Assembly (NCBI GenBank): GCA_964030475.1
Contig: CAXIPT010000007.1
Span: 2,798,463-2,862,462, forward strand
Length of the DNA: 64,000 nt
Direction of reading: 5' to 3'
From: Tethya wilhelma
Taxonomy: Eukaryota; Porifera; Demospongiae; Tethyida; Tethyidae
How positions within the stretch are numbered: the first letter of the stretch is position 1; every line of letters starts with the position of its first letter. The notes beneath the pieces were generated by a model. The model was not told the DNA's origin. It did not search any database and saw only the letters and a list, made by a program, of their open reading frames with translations. Of this stretch, positions 22,447 through 33,095 are shown in pieces. Made by a program: the position numbers and the translations under genes.

Positions 22447-24355
22447 CTAACATTCCGCACTGGAATGCCAAGAGACAAACTCAGCTATTTTGTTCGGCAG
22501 GTGTTCTCTGTACTCAATGTTGTATTCTACAATAGCACGAGCACTCAAACACCGAAGAGTGGGAGGTTTGGCTTCAAACGATTCTATCACTTCAATAATG
22601 TTTGTGATTTGAGGAGAGTTGTGATTTCCACAACAGATATATTGTGCTAACTCCTTAGCTGTTTCATTCTTGAAATTGACAGCATCAATATGAGCTCCGT
22701 ATTCTAAGAGGGTTCTAACACAGTCCACGGGAGCATGGAATTGCAATGCTAAATGAAGAGGAAAATCACCATTCTCACTGAATGGGAGGCGACATTGAAT
22801 AGGACACCCATGATCCAACAGCAATGAAAAGGCTTTACCGAGAGGAAAATCGGTAACAAGATTCTTTGGACTGTCATTAGAGAGCATTGCTGAATAAGCC
22901 CAAACACAAACATCTCCAATGATAGTAAAACCATTGTTTCCAGTTGTGTTGATCAAATCTTGAACAGCATTCTTGATGTAAGTGTGTTCTTTCTCTTGTT
23001 CAGTGCTGTCTGTGATATACTCATCGGCTACTTTGATCCACAGTGATATTAGTCGTACAATGTAAGTGAGCAAGGGATGTCTATTATTTTCTTTTCTTTG
23101 CTCAACAGCTTTCAGAGCATATTTAAAGAGAGGCTGGATACTAGGAACATGGCCCTCCTCCAACATTACAGTAATACAGTCGAAAATTACTCGAAGATGT
23201 TCTGTGTGGCTGTGTTCAAAATTTGCACCTAACTCAAGATATCTGTGACAGAATTGAACGCACTTATCATAGTTGCCACTGTCAAGAGTGATGTTAATGC
23301 AATTATGTATTGCATGCACTGTTTGATAGTAGTGTGTTCCTAGAATACGCTCACAGTAAATGGAACACACATATGTCAAAGATGTCTCATTCTGTGCAAT
23401 AGCCTCATACTCATCAACTGTTGCTGGCTCCTGAACGCCATCGTAGATTTCAATCGCTGGAGGAAGATCAGAAAACAGATCAGGATGAGGCAAGCGAACT
23501 TGAATGGCCTTAAAAACAGATGATCCTGGATTTTCTCTTCTACAGTTAATGTTGTTTACAGCCTGGATACAACGGACATCATAGAGTTCTCTTGGACCAC
23601 ACTGAAGGGCTTCGATGAGAAAATCCACTAGAGAATCACGGGCATACCTTGCAGTAGAATGTACAATTACAGAGAGACCACTATCATTGAGGGTATTCTT
23701 TGCACCAGCATCAATAAGAATCTTAGCAATTTCAGGAGAGTTACACAAATGGAGTGGAGTATTGCCACCACGTCCAGTACAGTTGACATCGGCACCTTTA
23801 TCCACTAACAGTTGAGTCAATTCTTCATCTTGGATGGCCTCAAAAAGTAAATGTTCTGTTTCATCTTCATGAGTGTGGTTAATGTCAGCACCATTTTTAA
23901 TGAGGTATTTTGCAACTTCATAACATCCACATTCGACAGTTACCCAAAGTGGGCTGACTTGTGGTGAGCCGCATTTGTGTTCAGTCTCAGCTCCTCCTTC
24001 CACTAATGCCTTCACACACTCCATATCTCCAAGACTAGAGGCCAACCATAGAGCTGTGACAGAGGAATCATCTCCTCTGTGAGCAAAAGTTGTCTCCTGT
24101 TCAATGTTTACTGGAAAATTTCTTAAAATACACTTGAGAATGTCTCAGACGACTATTCCAAACAGCTACTACTAATGGAGAATGTCCTTCAGGTACTTCT
24201 TTCATCATCAGTCGCTCCTTGAAGAGTTGGAGGGAAAGGCTTTCATCATTCATCAGACGTTTGAGTTCAGTTAGGGACTGAGTATAAAGTTCAGCCACAG
24301 CAGTGCCAGAGGGAGAGAGACAAGGCTTCTTTGAAACAGGCTCTTCACACATCAT
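22447..24355 (-). pseudogene. FEM-1-like ankyrin protein, array copy 2 (one-base frameshift)
   Basis: The 5' part (ATG at 24355; MMCEEPVSKKPCLSPSG) is open for 84 codons. A one-base insertion near 24145 (GTCTCAGACG versus GTCTAGACG in copy 1) shifts the frame just after the first ankyrin repeat. The remainder is open from about 24140 to the stop at 22447 with all family features: ankyrin repeats, YCERILG, SGNYDKC, LLEYGAHIDAVN and a complete VHL-box-like tail (HLPNKIAEFVSWH). Correcting one base would give a protein of about 635 residues. It is either a recent pseudogene or a sequencing error. A 159-bp MITE (24386-24544) sits in its promoter. Confidence 0.85.
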
Positions 24356-24385
24356 GGCCCTTCTTGCAACCTTGCGAAATTCAAA

Positions 24386-24544
24386 GTGTCTCGAGACACG
24401 GTAGTCCGTATACTTTCCTATTGATTTTGTATTGCCTGTTTATAGTATCCGGATTTACCGGCACTCCAGCATGCATGCGTAGAGTCACGGTTCCATTGAC
24501 TACACTATATTTAGCTTAGTATACGGACCCGGGCCTCAAGGCAC
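24386..24544. mobile_element. MITE in the promoter of FEM-1-like copy 2
   Basis: Imperfect ~29-bp terminal inverted repeats contain GTCCGTATACT (left, near 24403) and AGTATACGGAC (right, near 24518). The paralogous spacer of copy 5 reads straight from CTTCTTGCAACC into CAAAATTTCGC with no such insert, which marks this as a later insertion. The junctions are approximate. Confidence 0.75.
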
Positions 24545-24797
24545 TGCGTTCAAAATTTCGCTTCAATTAATCGAAACAGGCTCAATATTTTTCAATATTT
24601 CTTTGGTTATTCGGATAATTTATCTATCTACATCAATAACCTAGCTATGCAAAAAAGTAACATATTCTTGTTGATTGACACAATGAGTGTGCATGCAAAT
24701 TGTTTGATGATGATATAATACTAAGCTATGTGCACATGTTCAAGTCTGAACTTCCAAATACTGTACTATCTGCTGCATATGAATTCAAATTAGCTTG

Positions 24798-26756
24798 CTA
24801 ACATTCCGCACTGGAATGCCAAGAGACAAACTCAGCTACTTTGTTCGGTAGGTATTCTTTGTACTCAATGTTGTACTTTGCAATAGCACAAGCACTCAAA
24901 CACTGAAGAGTGGGAGGTTTGGCTTCAAACGATTCTATCACTTCAATAATGTTTGTGATTTGAGGAGAGTTTCGATTTCCACAACAGATATATTGTGCTA
25001 ACTCCTTAGCTGTTTCATTCTTGAAATTGACAGCATCAATATGAGCTCCGTATTCTAAGAGGGTTCTAACACAGTCCACAGGAGCATGGAATAGCACTGC
25101 TGAATGAAGAGGAAAATCACCATCCTTACCAAATGGGAAGCGATGTTGAACAGGACACCCATGATCCAGCAGCAAAGCTAAGACTTTATTGAGAGGAAAA
25201 TCTGTAACAAGATCCTTCCGACCATCATTAGAATACATTATGGTTGTAGCAACCGAAGTACACACCTCTCCGATGATAGTAGAACCATTGTTTCCAGTTG
25301 CACCGATCAAATCTTCAATAGCCTTCTTGATGTGAACGTGTTCTCTCTCTTGTTCAGTGCTGTCTGTGATATACTCGTCAGCTACTTTGATCCACAGTGA
25401 TACTAGTCGTACAATGTAAATGAGCAAGAGGCGCCTATAATTCTCTTCCTTTTGCTCAACAGCTTTCAGAGCGTATTGAAAGAGAGGCTGGATACTAGGA
25501 ACATGGCCATCCTCCAACATTACAGTAACACAGTTGAAAATTACTCGAAGCTGTTCCATAAGGTCATGTTCAAAGCTTGCACTTAACTCAAGATATCTGT
25601 GACAGAATTGAATGCACTTATCATAGTTGCCATTGTCCCGAGTGATATCAATGCAACTTTGCATTGCACACATTGCTGGGAAGTATCTTTTCCCTAGAAT
25701 ACGCTCACAGTAAATGGAACACACATATGTTAAAGATGTCTCATTTTGTGCAATAGTGTCATACTCATCAACTGTTGCTGGCTCCTGAACGCCATTGTAG
25801 ATTTCATTTGCTGGAGGAAGATCAGAAAATAGATCAGGATGAAGCAAGCGAACTTGTATGGCCTTAAGAACAGATGACCTTGGATTTAGATTTCTGGACT
25901 GCACATCCTTTACAGCCTGGATACAACGGATATCATAGATTTCCCTTGGATCACACTGAAGGGCTTCGATGAGAAAATCCACTAGAGAATCACGCGCATT
26001 TTCAGCAACAGAATGTACTACTACAGAGACACCTCTATCATTGAGGGTATTCTTTGCACCAGCATCAATAAGAATCTTGGTTATTTCTAGAGATCTACAC
26101 AAATGAAGTGGAGTATTGCCACCACCATCAGTACAGTTGACAGTGGCACCTTTATCCACTAACAGTCGAGTCAATCCTTCATCATGGATGACCTCAAACA
26201 ATATATGTTTTGTTTTATCTTCATGAGTGTGGTTAACGTCAGCACCATTGTTAATGAGGTATATGGCAACTTCATAAGATTCACTATAAACAGCTGCCCA
26301 AAGTGGGCTGATTTGTGGTGAGCCGCATTTGTGTTCAGTATCAGCTCCTCCTTCCACTAATGCTTTCACACACTCCATTTTTCCATAAGAAGAGGCCAAC
26401 CATAGAGCTGTGACGGAGAAATTACCTTCAACAAGAGTAGTGGTCGACTGCTGTTCAATATTTACTGGAAAGTTCTTCAAAATATACTTGAGGATGTCTG
26501 GACGACTATTCCGAACAGTTGCTACTAATGGAGACTGTCCTTCGAGTACATCTTTCATGACCAGTCGCTCCTTGAAGAGTTGGAGGGAAAGACTTTCATC
26601 ATTCATCAGACGTTTGAGTTCAGTTAGGGACTGAGTATAAAGTTCAGCCACAGCAGTGCCAGAGGGAGAGAGACAAGGCTTCTTTGAAACAAGCTCTTCA
26701 GACATGTTTTGCCCAGAGATAAGTGTGTAGTATCTATGGTTTGCCCTTTTCTTCAA
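24798..26756 (-). CDS. FEM-1-like ankyrin protein, array copy 3
   Basis: An intact intronless gene of up to 652 codons. The ATG at 26705 (MSEELVSKKPCLSPSG), aligned with the starts of the other copies, is more likely than the ATG at 26756. It has the complete family layout: N-terminal ankyrin repeats with VTALWLASSYGKMECVKALV, an acidic NHTHEDKTKH segment, LYNG-type FEM-1 middle (NEIYNGVQEPAT ... YCERILG), NGNYDKCIQFCHRYLELSA, LLEYGAHIDAVN and a VHL-box-like tail (YLPNKVAEFVSWH). Predicted cytoplasmic or nuclear CUL2 substrate receptor. The intact VHL box suggests it can still enter the ligase; the differing ankyrin residues suggest different targets. Function is inferred from family. Confidence 0.88.
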   Translation of the reverse strand: MKKRANHRYYTLISGQNMSEELVSKKPCLSPSGTAVAELYTQSLTELKRLMNDESLSLQLFKERLVMKDVLEGQSPLVATVRNSRPDILKYILKNFPVNIEQQSTTTLVEGNFSVTALWLASSYGKMECVKALVEGGADTEHKCGSPQISPLWAAVYSESYEVAIYLINNGADVNHTHEDKTKHILFEVIHDEGLTRLLVDKGATVNCTDGGGNTPLHLCRSLEITKILIDAGAKNTLNDRGVSVVVHSVAENARDSLVDFLIEALQCDPREIYDIRCIQAVKDVQSRNLNPRSSVLKAIQVRLLHPDLFSDLPPANEIYNGVQEPATVDEYDTIAQNETSLTYVCSIYCERILGKRYFPAMCAMQSCIDITRDNGNYDKCIQFCHRYLELSASFEHDLMEQLRVIFNCVTVMLEDGHVPSIQPLFQYALKAVEQKEENYRRLLLIYIVRLVSLWIKVADEYITDSTEQEREHVHIKKAIEDLIGATGNNGSTIIGEVCTSVATTIMYSNDGRKDLVTDFPLNKVLALLLDHGCPVQHRFPFGKDGDFPLHSAVLFHAPVDCVRTLLEYGAHIDAVNFKNETAKELAQYICCGNRNSPQITNIIEVIESFEAKPPTLQCLSACAIAKYNIEYKEYLPNKVAEFVSWHSSAEC

Positions 26757-26989
26757 TTAAACATACATGTTCAATATATTTTTCAATATTTCCTTGGTTA
26801 TTCGGATAATTTATCTACATCAATAATCCAATAATCTATGTTCAATCAAAGAAACATATTCTTGTTTATTGACACAATGAGTGTGCATGCAAATTGGTCG
26901 ATGATGATATAATAGCTATGTGCACATGTTCAAGTCTGAACTTTCCGACAAATACTGTACTATCTGTTGCATGAATTCAAATTAGCTTG

Positions 26990-28951
26990 CTAACATTCAC
27001 TAGAATGCCAGGAGACAAACTCAGCTATTTTGATCGGCAGGTATTCTTTGTACTCAATGTTGTATTCTACAATAGCACGAGCACTCAAACACTGAAGAGT
27101 GGGAGGTTTGGCTTCAAAAGATTCTATCACTTCAATAATGTTTGAGATTTGAGGATAGTTTTGATTTCCACAACAGATATTTTGTGCTAACTCCTTAGCT
27201 GTCTCATTGTTTGAATTGACTGCATCAATATGAGCTCCGTATTCTAAGAGGGTTCTAACACAGTCCACAGGAGCGTGGAATAGTATTGCTAAATGAAGAG
27301 GAAAATCACCAACCTCAACGAATGGGAAGCGATGTTGAATAGGACACCCATGATCCAGCAGCAATGCTATGACTTTATTGAGAGGAAGATCTGTAACAAG
27401 ATCCTTCAGACCATCATTAGAATACATTATGGTTCTAGCAACCGAAGTACAAACATTTCCGATGATAGTAAAACCATTGTTTCCAGTTGCGTTGATCACA
27501 TCTTCAATAGCCTTCTTGATGTGAGTATGTTCTCTCTCTTGTTCAGTGCTGTTTGTGATATACTCATCAGCTACTTTGATCCACAGTGATATTAGTCGTA
27601 CAATGTAAGTGAGCAAGAGGTGCCTAATATTCTCTGCTTCCTTTTGCTCAACAGCTTTCAGAGCATATTTAAAGAGAGGCTGGATACTAGGAACATGGCC
27701 ATCCTCTAACATTACAGTAACACAGTTGAAAATTACTCGAAGCTGTTCTATAAAGTTGTGTTCAAAACTTGCACTTAAATCAAGATATCTATGGCAGAAT
27801 TGAATGCACTTATCATAGTTGCCATTGTCACGAGTGACATCGATGCAACTTTGCATTGCATACGCTGTTTGAAAGTATCTTTTTCCTAGAATACGCTCAC
27901 AGTAAATAGAACACACATATCTCAAAGATGTCTCATTTTGTGCAATAGCTTCATACTCATCAACTGTTGCTGGCTCCTGAATGCTATCGTAGATTTCATT
28001 TGCTGGAGGAAGATCAGAAAATAGATCAGGATGAGGAAAGCGAACTTGTACGGCCTTAAGAACAGATGACCTTGCAATTGGATTTAACCTTCTGGACTGA
28101 AAATTGTTTACAGCCTGGATACAACGGAGATCATAGAGTTCTCTTGGACCACACTGAAAGGCTTTGATGAGAAAATTCACTAGAGAATCACGTGCATTTT
28201 TAGCAACAGAATGTACAATTACAGAGACACCACTATCATTGAGGGTATTCTTTGCACCAGCATCAATAAGAATCTTAGCTACTTCAGGAGATCTACACAA
28301 ATGGAGTGGAGTATTGCCACCATGATCAGTACAGTTGACAGTGGCACCTTTATCCACTAACAGCCGAGTCAATCCTTCATCATGGAGAACCTCAAACAAT
28401 AGATGTTTTTTTTCATCTTCATGAGCGTGGTTAGTGTCAGCACCATTGTTGATGAGGTATATGGCGACTTCATAACATCTACGATTAACAGCTACCCAAA
28501 GTGGGCTGACTTGTGGTGAGCCGCATTTGTGGTCAGTATCAGCTCCTCCTTCCACTAATGCTTTCACACACTCCATATCTCCAGAAGCAGAGGCCAACCA
28601 TAGAGCTGTGACGGAGAAATTTATAATACCCTCAACAAGAGTAGCAGTCGACTGCTGTTCAATATTTACTGGAAAATTCTTCAAAATATACTTGAGGATG
28701 TCTGGACGACGATTTCGAACAGCTGCTAATAATGGAGACTGTTCTTCGGGTACTTCTTTCATCATCAGTCGCTCCTTGAGTTGGAGGAAGGGAAAACTTT
28801 CATCATTCATCAGATGTTCGAGTTCAGTTATTATAAAGGAGGAATGAGTAAAAGGTTCAGCAGAGAAAGAGAGACAAAACTTCTTCGAAACAGGTTCTTC
28901 AGACATGGCTGTATACGAAAGGAAGTTATTTAGTCTGCATTCAGAAAACAA
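26990..28951 (-). CDS. FEM-1-like ankyrin protein, array copy 4
   Basis: An intact intronless gene of 653 codons if ATG 28951 is used. ATG at about 28906 (MSEEPVSKKFCLSFSA), matching the other copies, is the more likely start. The N-terminus is the most divergent in the array (a block around EPFTHSSFIITELEHL). The rest follows the family: ankyrin repeats, NEIYDSIQEPAT, YCERILG, NGNYDKCIQFCHRYLDLSA, LLEYGAHIDAVN and the tail YLPIKIAEFVSWHSSEC. A 1.8-kb TTAA element begins only about 80 bp upstream of the start (28986) and separates the gene from its ancestral promoter spacer, so transcription may have changed or been lost. Confidence 0.87.
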   Translation of the reverse strand: MFSECRLNNFLSYTAMSEEPVSKKFCLSFSAEPFTHSSFIITELEHLMNDESFPFLQLKERLMMKEVPEEQSPLLAAVRNRRPDILKYILKNFPVNIEQQSTATLVEGIINFSVTALWLASASGDMECVKALVEGGADTDHKCGSPQVSPLWVAVNRRCYEVAIYLINNGADTNHAHEDEKKHLLFEVLHDEGLTRLLVDKGATVNCTDHGGNTPLHLCRSPEVAKILIDAGAKNTLNDSGVSVIVHSVAKNARDSLVNFLIKAFQCGPRELYDLRCIQAVNNFQSRRLNPIARSSVLKAVQVRFPHPDLFSDLPPANEIYDSIQEPATVDEYEAIAQNETSLRYVCSIYCERILGKRYFQTAYAMQSCIDVTRDNGNYDKCIQFCHRYLDLSASFEHNFIEQLRVIFNCVTVMLEDGHVPSIQPLFKYALKAVEQKEAENIRHLLLTYIVRLISLWIKVADEYITNSTEQEREHTHIKKAIEDVINATGNNGFTIIGNVCTSVARTIMYSNDGLKDLVTDLPLNKVIALLLDHGCPIQHRFPFVEVGDFPLHLAILFHAPVDCVRTLLEYGAHIDAVNSNNETAKELAQNICCGNQNYPQISNIIEVIESFEAKPPTLQCLSARAIVEYNIEYKEYLPIKIAEFVSWHSSEC

Positions 28952-28985
28952 ATTTTGTTTCTTTTGTAGCGTTTCAAAATTTCGC

Positions 28986-30772
28986 TTTAAACGAGGAGGT
29001 CGCGTTTATAATGACGCAATCATTCACACGCGTTCGTTTTGGATCACTTCCGGGGTACGGGGTATAAATAGAAAAATCCCCGGACACCACCTTTGACCTT
29101 TTGCGCAGACGTAAAAAACTGTCGTCATGGCGCTTGCAGAGCTCCTCTTTTCTCTTTGCTACAACTACGCACTACGACGCTTACCTTCCACAAATTACTT
29201 GCACAGTAGTAGTGGTTACCAAATAAAAACTACCTGTCATGTCCTTTTGTAAACAATACAAAGAATTTGGTTTGTTTCTGTGGTCTTAGTATTCCATGGC
29301 AGCCATTGACAATATTGTACAGCAAATACAGGCAGTAACACTGCCAATACAGACTTACACTATTATTTTACAAATTATTAACAACAAGAGCACATCTTTG
29401 TATAAAACAATACACAATTCTTGTGCTAGTTTCTGCCAGGGCATCAATGGACACTGTACCAAGACAGCACACCATTCTAGTCACTCTCACCGAGGTCTCT
29501 TTGAGTTTGTGAAGAGTAGAGCAATATTTGGCTAATTTCATGTCCTGCAAAATAGTTTGGATTAGAAGGTAAACTGCTTGTTTATGCAAAATAGAAGTAC
29601 TATGAATTGCTAACAATAGTGTTGTTGTTTTTTCAGTTACCGGGATCATATGATGGTGAGTCAAGTAGGCATCTACAGACGCTGTAGAGAAGGAACACAA
29701 AGAGAGTACATGGCACACTGGTTGTGGTGGAGTTGATGCTCTCTTCTATCTTTATCATCAAGTTGAATATCAGCTGATCTGTACAATAACAGTCAGTCAT
29801 GCGTCAATAATATTATTTTGCAAAAATTTGTATTGTATCAACTAACCATCAATAAAATGGATGTTTTCATGCCAACGGACTCGACAAATGCCCAATTCAA
29901 CATGGAAGTGGAGACTTCAACACCATTTCATCATAAGCCAAGCTCAAGTGTAAATGTTGGTCAAGAAAATCACATGTACCTGTGTTTGTACGACACGACT
30001 CCACTATTATCACATGTACACACATACGTACAGTAAATAGACCACTTACTTGTCACAAACTACAGGTGTAAACTTCTAATAACTTGGAGCACAGATAAGA
30101 CTCTGCTGCACCTGTCAGACTGACCACGAAATCATAAACGACAGTACACTAACACAGGGGTCTTGCAGACACAGCCCGGCACCATCGACATATCCTGACC
30201 CTCACCATTCGGCCATCAACACCACCTGTATATACTCCTACCACACATATAACAACTGTTACACTAAAAAAGTGTGTATTTTGTTTTCTAACTCTGTAAG
30301 TACTGACCTGAGCTTGAGAAATAGAACCACTAGATGGCTCAGAACCAATGGACTGACTCCAAATATTTATAGCAGCTACAAGCAGCAGTGCAAGCTTCAT
30401 TTTTTGAGACTTTGAGAAACTCTGGGCGTCATTGACGGTCCTATCAATCTTCAGACACGCAAAAACGAGTCCTTTTCACTTTCACTCGAGAAGTTTATTC
30501 CCTGGCATGGTAAAAGAACGCTTCTTTCTCAAAATACACGTAGTTTTCTTCAAAAACTGCAGCAATTGTTCATTTGTGGCGCTCTCTGTATCGCTCTAAG
30601 TTTGTGCAGCTGTTTTGGTTAGTAAAACTCAGTAAAACACAGTGTAAGACCCGTGCGAGTAAGTCCCTTGCTTAGTTACCAATTTTCTAAAGTAAAAAAT
30701 TCCGACGCCATTTTCCGACGTCGCGAATTTGTGGCCGGCCACGCCCCTTTTATACGCGACCTCCTCGTTTAA
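28986..30772. mobile_element. 1.8-kb element with perfect 15-bp TIRs at a TTAA site
   Basis: The ends are TTAA-ACGAGGAGGTCGCGT at about 28987 and ACGCGACCTCCTCGT-TTAA at about 30771: a perfect 15-bp inverted repeat bordered by TTAA. The flanks are the two halves of the FEM-1 array spacer (AAAATTTCGCTT on one side, CCATTCGGATAATTTTT on the other), continuous in paralogous spacers (AATTTCGCTTCAATTAATCG), so this is an insertion. TTAA duplications occur in piggyBac and Kolobok elements; no transposase of either type was recognised. The interior holds a CpG-rich stretch (~28995-29140), a signal-peptide exon and other spliced-looking sequence. Confidence 0.8.
29496..30400 (-). CDS. Possible secreted-protein gene inside the TTAA element (incomplete model)
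   Basis: An exon 30400-30308 encodes a signal peptide (MKLALLLVAAINIWSQSIGS) followed by a Ser-rich stretch, and ends at CAG|GTCAGT. A second exon candidate, 29544-29496, follows an acceptor (TATTTTGCAG) in compatible phase, encodes DMKLAKYCSTLHKLKET and meets a GTGAGA donor. Intermediate and later exons could not be fixed. CpG-rich sequence at 30640-30750, including GCCATTTTCCGACGTCGCG, could be its promoter. If real, this is a host-type gene carried within a transposable element. Only the signal-peptide exon is reasonably supported. Confidence 0.4.
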
Positions 30773-31012
30773 AATAAAAATTAAATGAAATAATTTTTTT
30801 CAATATTATTATTTCCTGCCATTCGGATAATTTTTATGCGTCTCCAACTAGTGCGCATCACTAACAAATGGATTATCTGATATCATTATTATCATCCAGC
30901 CAGTTAATGTGCACATTTCACAGTTTTACATGTTACAATAATCATCAACTATTATATGTCGTCCAACAACAATGTAGCTTTTCACTTTTCACTAGAATGC
31001 CAAGAGACAAAC

Positions 31013-32818
31013 TCAACCATTGTGATCGGCAGGCAGTTTCTGTACGTTGTACTTTACAATAGCACGAGCACTCAAACACTGGAGAGTGGGAGGTTTGGCT
31101 TCAAATGACTCGATCATTTTTAGTTGAGGTGACCATGGCTCCATGCAAAATTTTTCCTTAGCTGTTTTATTCTTGAAATTGACAGCATCAATATGAGCTC
31201 CGTATTCTAAGAGGGTTTTAACACAGTGCAGAGCTGCTTGGATGGGAAGTTTTACTGCTAAATGAAGAGGAAAATTACCAGTCCATGAGTTGCGACACTG
31301 AACAGGGCATCCACAATCCAGCAACAAGGAAAGGAACTTTCCGAGAGGAAGTTCTAATTCTAAATCTATCACAGTTAGAGGTTGAGACCAATCACGAATG
31401 TTGCTGATGATGGTTGCACCATTGTTTGTAGTTGTCTTTACCAACTCTTGAACAGCCTTCTCTATGAGAGTGCGTTCTCTCTCTTGTTCGGTGCAGTCTG
31501 TGATATACTTGTCAGTTACTTTGATCCACAGTGCAACAAGTCTGACGATAATAGTGAGCAAGAGGTGTCTATTACTCTCTTCCTCTTTTTCAATACTTTT
31601 CATAGCATACTGAAAGAGAGGCTGGATTCTAGGAACATAACCACCCTTCAACACTTCAACAACATACTGGTAAACCTCTTGAAGACGCTTTACGTGGCCG
31701 TACTCTAAACTTGCTCCAAACTCAAGATATCTGTAACAGAATTGAATGCACTTAGCATTGTTCCCAGCAGCAAGAGTGACACCAATGCAATCGTGTATTG
31801 CATCTATTGTTTGATCATTGTTTCTTCCTAGAATACGCTCACAGTAAATGGAACACAAATATGTCAAAAATGTCTCATTCTGTGCAATAGCTTCATACTC
31901 ATTCATTATTGCTGGCTCCTGAATGCTATCGTAGATTTCATTTGCTGGAGGAAGATCAGAAAACAAATCTGGATGTGATAAGCGAACTTGTACTGCCTCA
32001 AGAACAGATGACTTCGGATTTTCTCTTCTACAGTTAACATCGATTACAGCCTGGATACAACGGACATCATAGAGTTCTCTTGGACCACACTGAAGGGCTT
32101 CGATGAGACGATCAGCAACAGAATGTTCAATTACAGAGACACCACTATCATTGAGGGTATTCTTTGCACCAGCATCAATAAGAATCTTAGCTACTTCAGG
32201 AGAGTCACACAAATGGAGTGGAGTATTGCCACCACGTCCAGTACAGTTGACATTGGCACCTTTATCCACTAACAGTTGAGTCAATTCTTCATCTTGGATG
32301 GCCTCAAAAAGTAAATGTTCTGTTTCATCTTCATGAGCGTGGTTAATGTCAGCACCATTGTTGATGAGGTATATGGCGACTTCATAACATCCACTATAAA
32401 CAGCTATCCAAAGTGGGCTGACTTGTGGTGAGCTGCATTTATGTTTAGTATCAGCTCCTCCTTCCACTAATGCCTTCACACACTCCATATTTCCAAGACT
32501 AGAGGCCAACCATAGAGCTGTGACAGAGGAATCATCTCCTCTATGAGCAAAAGTTGCCTCCTGTTCAATGTTTACTGGAAAATCTCTTAAAATACACTTG
32601 AGAATGTCTGGACGATGATTCCAAATAGCTACTACTAATGGAGACTGTCCTTCGGGCACTTCTTTCATCATCAGTCGCTCCTTGAAGAGTTGGAGGGAAA
32701 GGCTTTCATCATTCATCAGACGTTTGAGTTCAGTTAGGGACTGAGTATAAAGTTCAGCCACAGCAGTGCCAGAGGGAGAGAGACAAGGCTTCTTTGAAAC
32801 AGGTTCTTCAGACATCAT
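31013..32818 (-). CDS. FEM-1-like ankyrin protein, array copy 5, VHL-box tail lost
   Basis: An intronless 601-codon gene, MMSEEPVSKKPCLSPSG at 32818. Ankyrin repeats (VTALWLASSLGNMECVKALV, VSPLWIAVYSG, GNTPLHLC), NEIYDSIQEPAI, YCERILG, AGNNAKCIQFCYRYLEFGA and LLEYGAHIDAVN are present. The reading frame ends NVQKLPADHNG. An indel about a dozen codons before the usual end shifts the frame, while the next frame still encodes the ancestral LPITMVEFVSWH. The protein thus keeps its degron-binding ankyrins but lacks the end of the CUL2-binding VHL-box-like tail. A shorter C-terminal ankyrin spacer (KFCMEPWSPQLKMIE) is also specific to this copy. Confidence 0.87.
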   Translation of the reverse strand: MMSEEPVSKKPCLSPSGTAVAELYTQSLTELKRLMNDESLSLQLFKERLMMKEVPEGQSPLVVAIWNHRPDILKCILRDFPVNIEQEATFAHRGDDSSVTALWLASSLGNMECVKALVEGGADTKHKCSSPQVSPLWIAVYSGCYEVAIYLINNGADINHAHEDETEHLLFEAIQDEELTQLLVDKGANVNCTGRGGNTPLHLCDSPEVAKILIDAGAKNTLNDSGVSVIEHSVADRLIEALQCGPRELYDVRCIQAVIDVNCRRENPKSSVLEAVQVRLSHPDLFSDLPPANEIYDSIQEPAIMNEYEAIAQNETFLTYLCSIYCERILGRNNDQTIDAIHDCIGVTLAAGNNAKCIQFCYRYLEFGASLEYGHVKRLQEVYQYVVEVLKGGYVPRIQPLFQYAMKSIEKEEESNRHLLLTIIVRLVALWIKVTDKYITDCTEQERERTLIEKAVQELVKTTTNNGATIISNIRDWSQPLTVIDLELELPLGKFLSLLLDCGCPVQCRNSWTGNFPLHLAVKLPIQAALHCVKTLLEYGAHIDAVNFKNKTAKEKFCMEPWSPQLKMIESFEAKPPTLQCLSARAIVKYNVQKLPADHNG

Positions 32819-33095
32819 GGCCCTTCTTGCAACCTTTCAAAATTTCGCTTCAATTAATCGCAACATGCTCAATATTTTTCAATATTTCCTTGGTTATTCG
32901 GATAATTTATCCATCTACATCAATCAATAATCTATGTTCAAACCTCTTTCAAAAGAAACATATTCTTGTTCATTGACACAATGAGTGTGCATACAAATTG
33001 GTCAATGATGATATAATACTAAGCTATGTGCACATGTTCAAGTCTGAACTTTCAAATACTGTACAATCTGCTGCATATGAATTCAAATTAGCTTG

